Position numbers and translations under genes: made by a program
Assembly (NCBI GenBank): GCA_943737045.1
Contig: CALSFV010000006.1
Coordinates: forward strand, 682,001-746,000
Reading direction: 5' to 3'
Length of the DNA stretch: 64,000 nt
DNA from: Parapristionchus giblindavisi
Lineage: Eukaryota > Nematoda > Chromadorea > Rhabditida > Diplogasteridae
The notes under the pieces: model-generated
Told to the model about the DNA's origin: nothing
Database searches by the model: none
The model's input: only the letters and a program-made list of their open reading frames with translations
Shown: positions 1-14,260 of the stretch, piece after piece
Position numbering within the stretch: the first letter of the stretch is position 1
How the letters are laid out: every line of letters starts with the position of its first letter

Positions 1-2
1 AT

Positions 3-1061
3 TCAACTTTAGATGCAATTTTTACATTAAATAGTGTCATATCTAACTGTAGGGAATATAATTTGCCAATTTACTTGCTGTTCCTGGATATTGCTAAGGC
101 TTTCGACTCTATCAACACAAAATCGGTATTAGAATCATTACAAACACAAGGAATTCATCCACAATTTGTTTCTTTTCTTTATCAATTAGGTGCTAATTCT
201 AATAATAATATTGTTATAAATGGGGAAGAGTACCCTATTCGAGTAGGTCGCGGAGTAAGGCAAGGTGATTGTTTATCTCCTCGTCTCTTCACTGCAGCCC
301 TGGATGAGGCTTTTAGTTCACTTGATTGGTCGAGGAAGGGAATAAATATAAATGGAAGCTTTCTTTCTCACATTCTTTTCGCCGACGATGCAGTTTTGAT
401 AAGTCATGATAGTAGGCAAGTTCAGGTAATGGTCCATCAACTAGAAGGGGCTCTGAGTAAAGTGGGTTTGAGCATTAATGGGTCAAAAACTTTTGCGATG
501 GCGTCTAATCCTGGTAGAAGAGACGTTGTAGTTGGGGGAAATAAAGTTAAAATAGTTCAAAAATGCGTCTACTTGGGGCAGGAGGTAACATTGGATAATG
601 GAAGATTCAATGGGGAAATAGATAGAAGAATAAGGGCTGCTATCTTCTCTTTTAATCAATATAGAGCTTTTTTCTCTAATCGCCGAATTCCAATGCAAAA
701 TAAAAAAACGTTTGTTTGAGGGAACAGTACTACCTGCTATGATGTATGCTTCAGAAACCTGGTGTTTGACCTCTCGTCAAGAAAATAAAATCGCTGTGGC
801 GCAGCGCAGACTAGAGCGTTGCATGTTAGGAATATCATTACTCGATAAAAAGACGAATGACTGGGTGAGAGCGAATGACTGGGTGAGTGAGACCGGGCTG
901 ACGGACTTCGTCCAGTGCTACAGATTGAGACGGTGGCGATGGGCTGCCCGCTTATCTTCACTTGATCCTGACAGATGGTCGAGAAGAGTGTTAGAATGGC
1001 ACCCACAAGGGCCAAAGCGATCAAGGGGAAGACCCGAATTGAGATGGAAGGATGAATTTAA
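3..1061 (+). mobile_element. RTE-like LINE reverse transcriptase fragment, frameshifted
   Basis: This is part of a non-LTR retrotransposon polymerase, cut by the left window edge. The frame is open from base 3. It shows the palm motifs in order: an LDIAKAFDS block near 85-115, VRQGD near 255-269 and FADD at 378-389. The C-terminal part resumes in another frame from about 712, with SETWCLTSRQ and a final RGRPELRWKDEF block. That arrangement is typical of RTE-clade elements in nematodes and other invertebrates (family knowledge). The two frames meet at an A7 run near 702-708, so a one-base indel there broke the gene, unless it is an assembly error. The C-terminus looks shortened and runs straight into a (TTTAA)-type repeat. 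Dead copy. Confidence 0.85.
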
Positions 1062-1130
1062 TTTAATTTAAATTTAATTTTAATTTAATTTTAATTTAAT
1101 TTAATTTAATTAATTTTAATTTAATTAATT
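1056..1130. repeat. (TTTAATT)n simple repeat at LINE 3' end
   Basis: Irregular TTTAA/TTTAATT units follow directly on the last RTE codons. Short tandem tails of this kind are usual at RTE 3' ends, so this is probably the element's own tail. Confidence 0.8.
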
Positions 1131-1375
1131 TATCATACATCAATAAGATGCGACAACATATGAAAAACAGATAAATACTAGTTTGTGGGGTAGAGAGAGA
1201 GAGAAAAAAATGAGAGGGGGTAGATGGGAGGAGGGGAAGTGCAGCTCATACAAGGACTCTGTATCAAAGATCAAACGGCGATCAATGATAGGTTAGGTTG
1301 GCAAGGCCTAGCGGTGGAGGGGTCCGCAATGATTCAATATGTATTGGATTGAATCGAGAGTCTAGAATGAGGGCA
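1131..1375. other. Unassigned spacer with purine-rich stretch
   Basis: No gene is recognised. About 1186-1240 is a GA/G-rich simple stretch. The rest lies between two LINE fragments and may be 3' UTR of the minus-strand LINE that ends at 1376. Confidence 0.5.
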
Positions 1376-2165
1376 CTAAAGAGGGGTAATTGTGATTCCT
1401 AATTTATCGATAAGATCTTGGGAGGAAAGCAATTTTGCTTTGATAACGGAGGTGCTACATGATATGGTAGATGAATCAATAATACAATATAATTTAATCA
1501 AAAAACGAGCAACTCTAACAGAGAAAGATGATCGACGATTTTCTCGTCTAGCGAGAGGAATATGGAAAGCAAAGCAAGATACACGACCAAAAGTGGGTTT
1601 AAAGACAAAGAAATGACTAGCTGGCAAATCTATTTGACAACGAAGGATCTTAAGAGCATAAATAATATCGATTACTGTTCTTCTATGGTACAGAGATGGG
1701 AGAGAATACATCAATAATCTAGCGGGGTATGAGGGAGGGAAACGAGGGAAACCAACAGTACGATTACAACGATAAAATAAAAGACGAGTAAACAGATGAG
1801 AGACATTTTCTAATTTACGTACAAGACCTTTGGATGATGGGGACCAAACTGGGGAAGCATATTCAACTATGGGAAGAATATAACATTTAAAAGCGTGAAT
1901 ATACACATCGGGTTTGGTACAAGAGATCGAGCGGAATAGCAAATATACTAATGAAGTAGCTTTCCTAGATATAATAGAAATGTGTGATGAGAAATTGAGG
2001 AGAGGATCAAGAAAGACTCCAAGGTCACGGATAGACTGAGAAGAGGGTAGAAGATGAGAATGAATGGAATATGGAAGAGATGGGTTATTTTTGCCTATAT
2101 ATAGTACAGTGCATTTATTTTGAGCAACTGTTAACTGCCATTTTTTGCAGTAATCTAATACAGAT
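1376..2165 (-). mobile_element. CR1/Jockey-like LINE, reverse transcriptase 3' end
   Basis: This is the C-terminal part of a non-LTR reverse transcriptase on the minus strand. The frame stays open from about 2165 down to a stop at 1376. It first reads a thumb-like block (DYCKKWQLTV, NKCTVLYIGKNN, IRDLGVFLDP). It then reads FKCYILPIVEYASPVWSP, RLLMYSLPSLYHRR, YALKIL and an SFSVRVARF block. This block order is characteristic of CR1/Jockey-group LINEs. The catalytic palm is missing because the upstream part is cut off by the satellite array at about 2166. The frame carries no stop, so the loss looks recent or the fragment is little decayed. The open frame has no ATG at its upstream edge, as expected for a truncated copy. 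Confidence 0.8.
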
Positions 2166-5100
2166 GAAAGACTCGGTCTGAAACAAATAGAGTATCATTA
2201 TACGATATAGTACTGAGAGAAGATCAAAGATCACAACAACACATAAACAACTTTATTCGATTTCGATCAATCAATAATTCACTGTATTACCTTGTGGAGT
2301 TTACATCGCTGTAGATCAATAAATATGATGCGTGAAGGCTTCATACTTCTGGAAAGACTCGGTCTGAAACAATAGATATATAATTAAATCCATTATTTTC
2401 GTCTTCATCACAAATACAGTATCATAATACGATACAGTACTGAGAGAAGATCAAAGATTAAAATCACAACAACACATAAACATCTTTATTCGGTATCGGT
2501 CAATCAATAATTCACTGTATTACTTTGTGGAGTTTACATCGCTGTAGACCAATCAATATGATGCGTGAAGGCCTCATACTTCTGGAAAGAATCGGTCTGA
2601 AACAATAGATATATAATTAAATCCATTATTTTCGTCTTCATCACAAATACAGTATCATAATACGATACAGTACTGAGAGAAGATTTAAGATTAAAATCAC
2701 AACAACACGTAAACATCTTTATTCGATATCGGCCAATCAATAATTCACTGCATTACCTTGTGGAGTTTACATCGCTGTAGATCAATAAATATGATGCGTG
2801 AAGGCCTCATACTTCTCGAAAGACTCGGTCTGAAACTATAGATATATAATTAAATCCATTATATTCGTCTTCATCACAAATACAGTATCATAATACGATA
2901 CAGTACTGAGAGAAGATCAAAGATCACAACAACACATAAACATATTTATTCGGTATCAGTCAATCAATAATTCACTGTATTACCTTGTGGAGTTTACATC
3001 GCTGTAGACCAATCAATATGAGGAGCGAAGGCCTCATACTTCTCGAAAGACTCGGTCTGAAACAATAGATATATAATTAAATCCATTATTTTCGTCTTCA
3101 TCACAAATACAGTATCATAATACGATACAGTAATGAGAGAAGATCAAAGATTAAAATCACAACAACACGTAAACATCTTTATTCGATATCGGTCAAACAA
3201 TAATTCACTGCATTACCTTGTGGAGTTTACATCGCTGTAGACCAATCAATATGAGGAGTGAAGGCCTCATGCTTCTCGAAAGACTCGGTCTGAAACAATA
3301 GATATATAATTAAATCCATTATATTCGTCTTCATCACAAATAGAGTATCATTATACGATACAGTACTGAGAGAAGATCAAAGATCACAACAACACATAAA
3401 CATCTTTATTCGGTATCGGTCAATCAATAATTCACTGCATTACCTTGTGGAGTTTACATCGCTGTAGATCAATAAATATGATGCGTGAAGGCCTCATACT
3501 TCTCGAAACACTCGGTCTGAAACTATAGATATATAATTAAATCCATTATATTCGTCTTCATCACAAATAGAGTATCATTATACGATATAGTACTGAGAGA
3601 AGATCAAAGATCACAACAACACATAAACAACTTTATTCGATATCGATCAATCAATAATTCACTGTATTACCTTGTGGAGTTTACATCGCTGTAGATCAAT
3701 AAATATGATGCGTGAAGGCCTCATACTTCTGGAAAGACTCGGTCTGAAACAATAGATATATAATTAAATCCATTATTTTCGTCTTCATCACAAATACAGT
3801 ATCATAATACGATACAGTACTGAGAGAAGATCAAAGATTAAAATCACAACAACACATAAACATCTTTATTCGGTATCGGTCAAACAATAATTCACTGTAT
3901 TATCTTGTGGAGTTTACATCGCTGTAGGCCAATCAATATGAGGAGCGAAGGCCTCATACTTCTCGAAAGACTCGGTCTGAAACAATAGATATATAATTAA
4001 ATCCATTATTTTCGTCTTCATCACAAATACAGTATCATAATACGATACAGTACTGAGAGAAGATCAAAGATCACAGCAACACATAAACATATTTATTCGG
4101 TATCAGTCAATCAATAATTCACTGTATTACTTTGTGGAGTTTACATCGCTGTAGACCAATCAATATGATGCGTGAAGGCCTCATACTTCTGGAAAGAATC
4201 GGTCTGAAACAATAGATATATAATTAAATCCATTATTTTCGTCTTCATCACAAATACAGTATCATAATACGATACAGTACTGAGAGAAGATTTAAGATTA
4301 AAATCACAACAACACGTAAACATCTTTATTCGATATCGGCCAATCAATAATTCACTGCATTACCTTGTGGAGTTTACATCGCTGTAGATCAATAAATATG
4401 ATGCGTGAAGGCCTCATACTTCTGGAAAGACTCGGTCTGAAACAATAGATATATAATTAAATCCATTATTTTCGTCTTCATCACAAATACAGTATCATAA
4501 TACGATACAGTACTGAGAGAAGATCAAAGATTAAAATCACAACAACACATAAACATCTTTATTCGGTATCGGTCAAACAATAATTCACTGTATTATCTTG
4601 TGGAGTTTATATCGCTGTAGGCCAATCAATATGAGGAGCGAAGGCCTCATACTTCTCGAAAGACTCGGTCTGAAACAATAGATATATAATTAAATCCATT
4701 ATTTTCGTCTTCATCACAAATACAGTATCATAATACGATACAGTACTGAGAGAAGATCAAAGATCACAGCAACACATAAACATATTTATTCGGTATCAGT
4801 CAATCAATAATTCACTGTATTACCTTGTGGAGTTTACATCGCTGTAGACCAATCAATATGAGGAGCGAAGGCCTCATAATTCTCGAAAGACTCGGTCTGA
4901 AACAATAGATATATAATTAAATCCATTATTTTCGTCTTCATCACAAATACAGTATCATAATACGATACAGTACTGAGAGAAGATCAAAGATTAAAATCAC
5001 AACAACATATAAACATCTTTATTCGGTATCGGTCAATCAATAATTCACTGTATTACCTTGTGGAGTTTACATCGCTGTAGGCCAATCAATATGAGGAGCG

Positions 5101-5299
5101 AAGGCCTCATACTTCTCGCAAGACTCGGTCTGAAACAATAGATATATAATTAAATCCATTATTTTCGTCTTCATCACAAATACAGTATCATAATACGATA
5201 CAGTACTGAGAAAAGATCAAAGATTAAAATCACAACAACACGTAAACATCTTTATTCGATATCGGTCAATCAATAATTCACTGTATTACTTTGTGGAGT

Positions 5300-7384
5300 T
5301 TACATCGCTGTAGACCAATCAATATGATGCGTGAAGGCCTCATACTTCTGGAAAGAATCGGTCTGAAACAATAGATATATAATTAAATCCATTATTTTCG
5401 TCTTCATCACAAATACAGTATCATAATACGATACAGTACTGAGAGAAGATTTAAGATTAAAATCACAACAACACGTAAACATCTTTATTCGATATCGGCC
5501 AATCAATAATTCACTGCATTACCTTGTGGAGTTTACATCGCTGTAGATCAATAAATATGATGCGTGAAGGCCTCATACTTCTCGAAAGACTCGGTCTGAA
5601 ACTATAGATATATAATTAAATCCATTATATTCGTCTTCATCACAAATAGAGTATCATTATACGATATAGTACTGAGAGAAGATCAAAGATCACAACAACA
5701 CATAAACAACTTTATTCGATATCGATCAATCAATAATTCACTGTATTACCTTGTGGAGTTTACATCGCTGTAGATCAATAAATATGATGCGTGAAGGCCT
5801 CATACTTCTGGAAAGACTCGGTCTGAAACAATAGATATATAATTAAATCCATTATTTTCGTCTTCATCACAAATACAGTATCATAATACGATACAGTACT
5901 GAGAGAAGATCAAAGATTAAAATCACAACAACACATAAACATCTTTATTCGGTATCGGTCAATCAATAATTCACTGTATTACCTTGTGGAGTTTACATCG
6001 CTGTAGGCCAATCAATATGAGGAGCGAAGGCCTCATACTTCTCGAAAGACTCGGTCTGAAACAATAGATATATAATTAAATCCATTATTTTCGTCTTCAT
6101 CACAAATACAGTATCATAATATGATACAGTACTGAGAAAAGATCAAAGATTAAAATCACAACAACACGTAAACATCTTTATTCGATATCGGTCAATCAAT
6201 AATTCACTGTATTACTTTGTGGAGTTTACATCGCTGTAGACCAATCAATATGATGCGTGAAGGCCTCATACTTCTGGAAAGAATCGGTCTGAAACAATAG
6301 ATATATAATTAAATCCATTATTTTCGTCTTCATCACAAATACAGTATCATAATACGATACAGTACTGAGAAAAGATCAAAGATTAAAATCACAACAACAC
6401 GTAAACATCTTTATTCGATATCGGTCAATCAATAATTCACTGTATTACTTTGTGGAGTTTACATCGCTGTAGACCAATCAATATGATGCGTGAAGGCCTC
6501 ATACTTCTGGAAAGAATCGGTCTGAAACAATAGATATATAATTAAATCCATTATTTTCGTCTTCATCACAAATACAGTATCATAATACGATACAGTACTG
6601 AGAGAAGATTTAAGATTAAAATCACAACAACACGTAAACATCTTTATTCGATATCGGCCAATCAATAATTCACTGCATTACCTTGTGGAGTTTACATCGC
6701 TGTAGATCAATAAATATGATGCGTGAAGGCCTCATACTTCTCGAAAGACTCGGTCTGAAACTATAGATATATAATTAAATCCATTATATTCGTCTTCATC
6801 ACAAATAGAGTATCATTATACGATATAGTACTGAGAGAAGATCAAAGATCACAACAACACATAAACAACTTTATTCGATATCGATCAATCAATAATTCAC
6901 TGTATTACCTTGTGGAGTTTACATCGCTGTAGATCAATAAATATGATGCGTGAAGGCCTCATACTTCTGGAAAGACTCGGTCTGAAACAATAGATATATA
7001 ATTAAATCCATTATTTTCGTCTTCATCACAAATACAGTATCATAATACGATACAGTACTGAGAGAAGATCAAAGATTAAAATCACAACAACACATAAACA
7101 TCTTTATTCGGTATCGGTCAATCAATAATTCACTGTATTACCTTGTGGAGTTTACATCGCTGTAGGCCAATCAATATGAGGAGCGAAGGCCTCATACTTC
7201 TCGAAAGACTCGGTCTGAAACAATAGATATATAATTAAATCCATTATTTTCGTCTTCATCACAAATACAGTATCATAATATGATACAGTACTGAGAAAAG
7301 ATCAAAGATTAAAATCACAACAACACGTAAACATCTTTATTCGATATCGGTCAATCAATAATTCACTGTATTACTTTGTGGAGT
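5300..7384. repeat. Higher-order repeat, offset 1159 bp
   Basis: Blocks 5300-6458 and 6459-7384 repeat the same series of monomer variants. The rare ATGATAC variant recurs at 6121 and 7280, exactly 1159 bp apart (four 233-bp plus one 227-bp monomers). The second copy lacks one monomer that is duplicated at about 6216-6458. Confidence 0.8.
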
Positions 7385-9149
7385 TTACATCGCTGTAGAC
7401 CAATCAATATGATGCGTGAAGGCCTCATACTTCTGGAAAGAATCGGTCTGAAACAATAGATATATAATTAAATCCATTATTTTCGTCTTCATCACAAATA
7501 CAGTATCATAATACGATACAGTACTGAGAGAAGATTTAAGATTAAAATCACAACAACACGTAAACATCTTTATTCGATATCGGCCAATCAATAATTCACT
7601 GCATTACCTTGTGGAGTTTACATCGCTGTAGATCAATAAATATGATGCGTGAAGGCCTCATACTTCTCGAAAGACTCGGTCTGAAACTATAGATATATAA
7701 TTAAATCCATTATATTCGTCTTCATCACAAATAGAGTATCATTATACGATATAGTACTGAGAGAAGATCAAAGATCACAACAACACATAAACAACTTTAT
7801 TCGATATCGATCAATCAATAATTCACTGTATTACCTTGTGGAGTTTACATCGCTGTAGATCAATAAATATGATGCGTGAAGGCCTCATACTTCTGGAAAG
7901 ACTCGGTCTGAAACAATAGATATATAATTAAATCCATTATTTTCGTCTTCATCATAAATACAGTATCATAATACGATACAGTACTGAGAGAAGATCAAAG
8001 ATTAAAATCACAACAACACATAAACATCTTTATTCGGTATCGGTCAATCAATAATTCACTGTATTACCTTGTGGAGTTTACATCGCTGTAGGCCAATCAA
8101 TATGAGGAGCGAAGGCCTCATACTTCTCGAAAGACTCGGTCTGAAACAATAGATATATAATTAAATCCATTATTTTCGTCTTCATCACAAATACAGTATC
8201 ATAATACGATACAGTACTGAGAGAAGATCAAAGATTAAAATCACAACAACACGTAAACATCTTTATTCGATATCGGCCAAACAATAATTCACTGCATTAC
8301 CTTGTAGAGTTTACATCGCTGTAGGCCAATCAATATGAGGAGCGAAGGCCTCATACTTCTCGAAAGACTCGGTCTGAAACAATAGATATATAATTAAATT
8401 CATTATTTTCGTCTTAATCACAAATACAGTATCATATTACGATACAGTACTGAGAGAAGATCAAAGATCACAACAACACATAAACATATTTATTCGGTAT
8501 CAGTCAATCAATAATTCACTGTATTACCTTGTGGAGTTTACATCGCTGTAGTCCAATCAATATGAGTAGCGAAGGCCTCATACTTCTCGAAAGACTCGGT
8601 CTGAAACAATAGATATATAATTAAATCCATTATTTTCGTCTTCATCACAAATACAGTATCATAATACGATACAGTACTGAGAGAAGATCAAAGATTAAAA
8701 TCACAACAACACGTAAACATCTTTATTCAGTATCGGTCAATCAATAATTCACTGTATTACCTTGTGGAGTTTACATCGCTGTAGATCAATAAATATGATG
8801 CGTGAAGGCCTCATACTTCTGGAAAGACTCGGTCTGAAACAATAGATATATAATTAAATCCATTATTTTCGTCTTCATCACAAATACAGTATCATAATAC
8901 GATACAGTACTGAGAGAAGATCAAAGATTAAAATCACAACAACACGTAAACATCTTTATTCGATATCGGTCAAACAATAATTCACTGCATTACCTTGTGG
9001 AGTTTACATCGCTGTAGACCAATCAATATGAGGAGTGAAGGCCTCATGCTTCTCGAAAGACTCGGTCTGAAACAATAGATATATAATTAAATCCATTATA
9101 TTCGTCTTCATCACAAATAGAGTATCATTATACGATACAGTACTGAGAG

Positions 9150-12100
9150 AAGATCAAAGATCACAAGAACACATAAACATCTTTATTCGGTATCGGTCAA
9201 TCAATAATTCACTGCATTACCTTGTGGAGTTTACATCGCTGTAGATCAATAAATATGATGCGTGAAGGCCTCATACTTCTCGAAAGACTCGGTCTGAAAC
9301 AATAGATATATAATTAAATCCATTATTTTCGTCTTCATCACAAATACAGTATCATAATACGATACAGTACTGAGAGAAGATCAAAGATTAAAATCACAAC
9401 AACACGTAAACATCTTTATTCGATATCGGTCAAACAATAATTCACTGCATTACCTTGTGGAGTTTACATCGCTGTAGACCAATCAATATGAGGAGTGAAG
9501 GCCTCATGCTTCTCGAAAGACTCGGTCTGAAACAATAGATATATAATTAAATCCATTATATTCGTCTTCATCACAAATAGAGTATCATTATACGATACAG
9601 TACTGAGAGAAGATCAAAGATCACAAGAACACATAAACATCTTTATTCGGTATCGGTCAATCAATAATTCACTGCATAACCTTGTGGAGTTTACATCGCT
9701 GTAGATCAATAAATATGATGCGTGAAGGCCTCATACTTCTCGAAAGACTCGGTCTGAAACAATAGATATATAATTAAATCCATTATATTCGTCTTCATCA
9801 CAAATAGAGTATCATTATACGATACAGTACTGAGAGAAGATCAAAGATCACAACAACACATAAACATCTTTATTCGATATCGATCAATCAATAATTCACT
9901 GTATTACCTTGTGGAGTTTACATCGCTGTAGGCCAATCACTATGAGGAGCGAAGGCCTCATACTTCTCGAAAGACTCGCTCTGAAACAATAGATATATAA
10001 TTAAATCCATTATTTTCGTCTTCATCACAAATACAGTATCATAATACGATACAGTACTGAGAGAAGATCAAAGATTAAAATCACAACAACACGTAAACAT
10101 CTTTATTCGATATCGATCAATCAATAATTCACTGTATTACCTTGTGGAGTTTACATCGCTGTAGATCAATAAATATGATGCGTGAAGGCCTCATACTTCT
10201 CGAAAGACTCGGTCTGAAACAATAGATATATAATTAAATCCATTATATTCGTCTTCATCACAAATAGAGTATCATTATACGATACAGTACTGAGAGAAGA
10301 TCAAAGATCACAACAACACATAAACATCTTTATTCGATATCGATCAATCAATAATTCACTGTATTACCTTGTGGAGTTTACATCGCTGTATTCCAATCAC
10401 TATGAGGAGCGAAGGCCTCATACTTCTCGAAAGACTCGGTCTGAAACAATAGATATATAATTAAATCCATTATTTTCGTCTTCATCACAAATACAGTATC
10501 ATAATACGATACAGTACTGAGAGAAGATCAAAGATTAAAATCACAACAACACGTAAACATCTTTATTCGATATCGATCAATCAATAATTCACTGTATTAC
10601 CTTGTGGAGTTTACATCGCTGTAGATCAATAAATATGATGCGTGAAGGCCTCATACTTCTCGAAAGACTCGGTCTGAAACAATAGATATATAATTTAATC
10701 CATTATTTTCGTCTTCATCACAAATACAGTATCATAATACGATACAGTACTGAGAGAAGATCAAAGATTAAAATCACAACAACACGTAAACATCTTTATT
10801 CGATATCGATCAATCAATAATTCACTGTATTACCTTGTGGAGTTTACATCGCTGTAGACCAATCAATATGAGGAGCGAAGGCCTCATACTTCTCGAAAGA
10901 CTCGGTCTGAAACAATAGATATATAATTAAATCCATTATTTTCGTCTTCATCACAAATACAGTATCATAATACGATACAGTACTGAGAGAAGATCAAAGA
11001 TTAAAATCACAACAACACGTAAACATCTTTATTCGATATCGGTCAAACAATAATTCACTGCATTACCTTGTGGAGTTTACATCGCTGTAGACCAATCAAT
11101 ATGAGGAGTGAAGGCCTCATGCTTCTCGAAAGACTCGGTCTGAAACAATAGATATATAATTAAATCCATTATATTCGTCTTCATCACAAATAGAGTATCA
11201 TTATACGATACAGTACTGAGAGAAGATCAAAGATCACAACAACACATAAACATCTTTATTCGATATCGATCAATCAATAATTCACTGTATTACCTTGTGG
11301 AGTTTACATCGCTGTAGGCCAATCACTATGAGGAGCGAAGGCCTCATACTTCTCGAAAGACTCGGTCTGAAACAATAGATATATAATTAAATCCATTATT
11401 TTCGTCTTCATCACAAATACAGTATCATAATACGATACAGTACTGAGAAAAGATCAAAGATTAAAATCACAACAACACGTAAACATCTTTATTCGATATC
11501 GATCAATCAATAATTCACTGTATTACCTTGTGGAGTTTACATCGCTGTAGATCAATAAATATGATGCGTGAAGGCCTCATACTTCTCGAAAGACTCGGTC
11601 TGAAACAATAGATATATAATTTAATCCATTATTTTCGTCTTCATCACAAATACAGTATCATAATACGATACAGTACTGAGAGAAGATTTAAGATTTAAAT
11701 CACAACAACACATGAACATTTTTATTCGGTATCGGTCAATCAATAATTCACTGTATTACCTTGTGGAGTTTACATCGCTGTAGACCAATCAATATGAGGA
11801 GTGAAGGCCTCATGCTTCTCGAAAGACTCGGTCTGAAACAATAGATATATAATTAAATCCATTATTTTCGTCTTCATCACAAATACAGTATCATAATACG
11901 ATACAGTACTGAGAGAAGATCAAAGATTAAAATCACAACAACACGTAAACATCTTTATTCGATATCGGTCAAACAATAATTCACTGCATTACCTTGTGGA
12001 GTTTACATCGCTGTAGACCAATCAATATGAGGAGTGAAGGCCTCATGCTTCTCGAAAGACTCGGTCTGAAACAATAGATATATAATTAAATCCATTATAT

Positions 12101-14260
12101 TCGTCTTCATCACAAATAGAGTATCATTATACGATACAGTACTGAGAGAAGATCAAAGATCACAAGAACACATAAACATCTTTATTCGGTATCGGTCAAT
12201 CAATAATTCACTGCATAACCTTGTGGAGTTTACATCGCTGTAGATCAATAAATATGATGCGTGAAGGCCTCATACTTCTCGAAAGACTCGGTCTGAAACA
12301 ATAGATATATAATTAAATCCATTATATTCGTCTTCATCACAAATAGAGTATCATTATACGATACAGTACTGAGAGAAGATCAAAGATCACAACAACACAT
12401 AAACATCTTTATTCGATATCGATCAATCAATAATTCACTGTATTACCTTGTGGAGTTTACATCGCTGTAGGCCAATCACTATGAGGAGCGAAGGCCTCAT
12501 ACTTCTCGAAAGACTCGGTCTGAAACAATAGATATATAATTAAATCCATTATTTTCGTCTTCATCACAAATACAGTATCATAATACGATACAGTACTGAG
12601 AGAAGATCAAAGATTAAAATCACAACAACACGTAAACATCTTTATTCGATATCGATCAATCAATAATTCACTGTATTACCTTGTGGAGTTTACATCGCTG
12701 TAGATCAATAAATATGATGCGTGAAGGCCTCATACTTCTCGAAAGACTCGGTCTGAAACAATAGATATATAATTAAATCCATTATATTCGTCTTCATCAC
12801 AAATAGAGTATCATTATACGATACAGTACTGAGAGAAGATCAAAGATCACAACAACACATAAACATCTTTATTCGATATCGATCAATCAATAATTCACTG
12901 TATTACCTTGTGGAGTTTACATCGCTGTAGGCCAATCACTATGAGGAGCGAAGGCCTCATACTTCTCGAAAGACTCGGTCTGAAACAATAGATATATAAT
13001 TAAATCCATTATTTTCGTCTTCATCACAAATACAGTATCATAATACGATACAGTACTGAGAGAAGATCAAAGATTAAAATCACAACAACACGTAAACATC
13101 TTTATTCGATATCGATCAATCAATAATTCACTGTATTACCTTGTGGAGTTTACATCGCTGTAGATCAATAAATATGATGCGTGAAGGCCTCATACTTCTC
13201 GAAAGACTCGGTCTGAAACAATAGATATATAATTTAATCCATTATTTTCGTCTTCATCACAAATACAGTATCATAATACGATACAGTACTGAGAGAAGAT
13301 CAAAGATTAAAATCACAACAACACGTAAACATCTTTATTCGATATCGATCAATCAATAATTCACTGTATTACCTTGTGGAGTTTACATCGCTGTAGACCA
13401 ATCAATATGAGGAGCGAAGGCCTCATACTTCTCGAAAGACTCGGTCTGAAACAATAGATATATAATTAAATCCATTATTTTCGTCTTCATCACAAATACA
13501 GTATCATAATACGATACAGTACTGAGAGAAGATCAAAGATTAAAATCACAACAACACGTAAACATCTTTATTCGATATCGGTCAAACAATAATTCACTGC
13601 ATTACCTTGTGGAGTTTACATCGCTGTAGACCAATCAATATGAGGAGTGAAGGCCTCATGCTTCTCGAAAGACTCGGTCTGAAACAATAGATATATAATT
13701 AAATCCATTATATTCGTCTTCATCACAAATAGAGTATCATTATACGATACAGTACTGAGAGAAGATCAAAGATCACAACAACACATAAACATCTTTATTC
13801 GATATCGATCAATCAATAATTCACTGTATTACCTTGTGGAGTTTACATCGCTGTAGGCCAATCACTATGAGGAGCGAAGGCCTCATACTTCTCGAAAGAC
13901 TCGGTCTGAAACAATAGATATATAATTAAATCCATTATTTTCGTCTTCATCACAAATACAGTATCATAATACGATACAGTACTGAGAGAAGATCAAAGAT
14001 TAAAATCACAACAACACGTAAACATCTTTATTCGATATCGATCAATCAATAATTCACTGTATTACCTTGTGGAGTTTACATCTCTGTAGATCAATAAATA
14101 TGATGCGTGAAGGCCTCATACTTCTCGAAAGACTCGGTCTGAAACAATAGATATATAATTTAATCCATTATTTTCGTCTTCATCACAAATACAGTATCAT
14201 AATACGATACAGTACTGAGAGAAGATTTAAGATTTAAATCACAACAACACATGAACATTT
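9150..14260. repeat. Higher-order repeat, 2539 bp (11-mer)
   Basis: Two copies are offset by 2539 bp. TCACAAGAAC recurs at 9621 and 12160. The GAAGATTTAAGATTTAAATC variant recurs at 11682 and 14221. The offset equals seven 233-bp plus four 227-bp monomers. Confidence 0.8.

Noticed and set aside
2620..2660. Hammerhead-ribozyme-like core on the satellite minus strand (TGATGAAGACGAAA)
   Set aside because: The leading C of the CUGANGA core is missing and there is no stem II, so it cannot form the ribozyme fold.
2534..2740. A 68-codon open frame recurring about 45 times in the satellite on the minus strand
   Set aside because: It starts with TTG, not ATG, in the copies read. It is open only in monomers where a TGA is lost (TTTAAG in place of TCAAAG), and it is copied with the higher-order units. 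It looks like chance coding space in a homogenised repeat.
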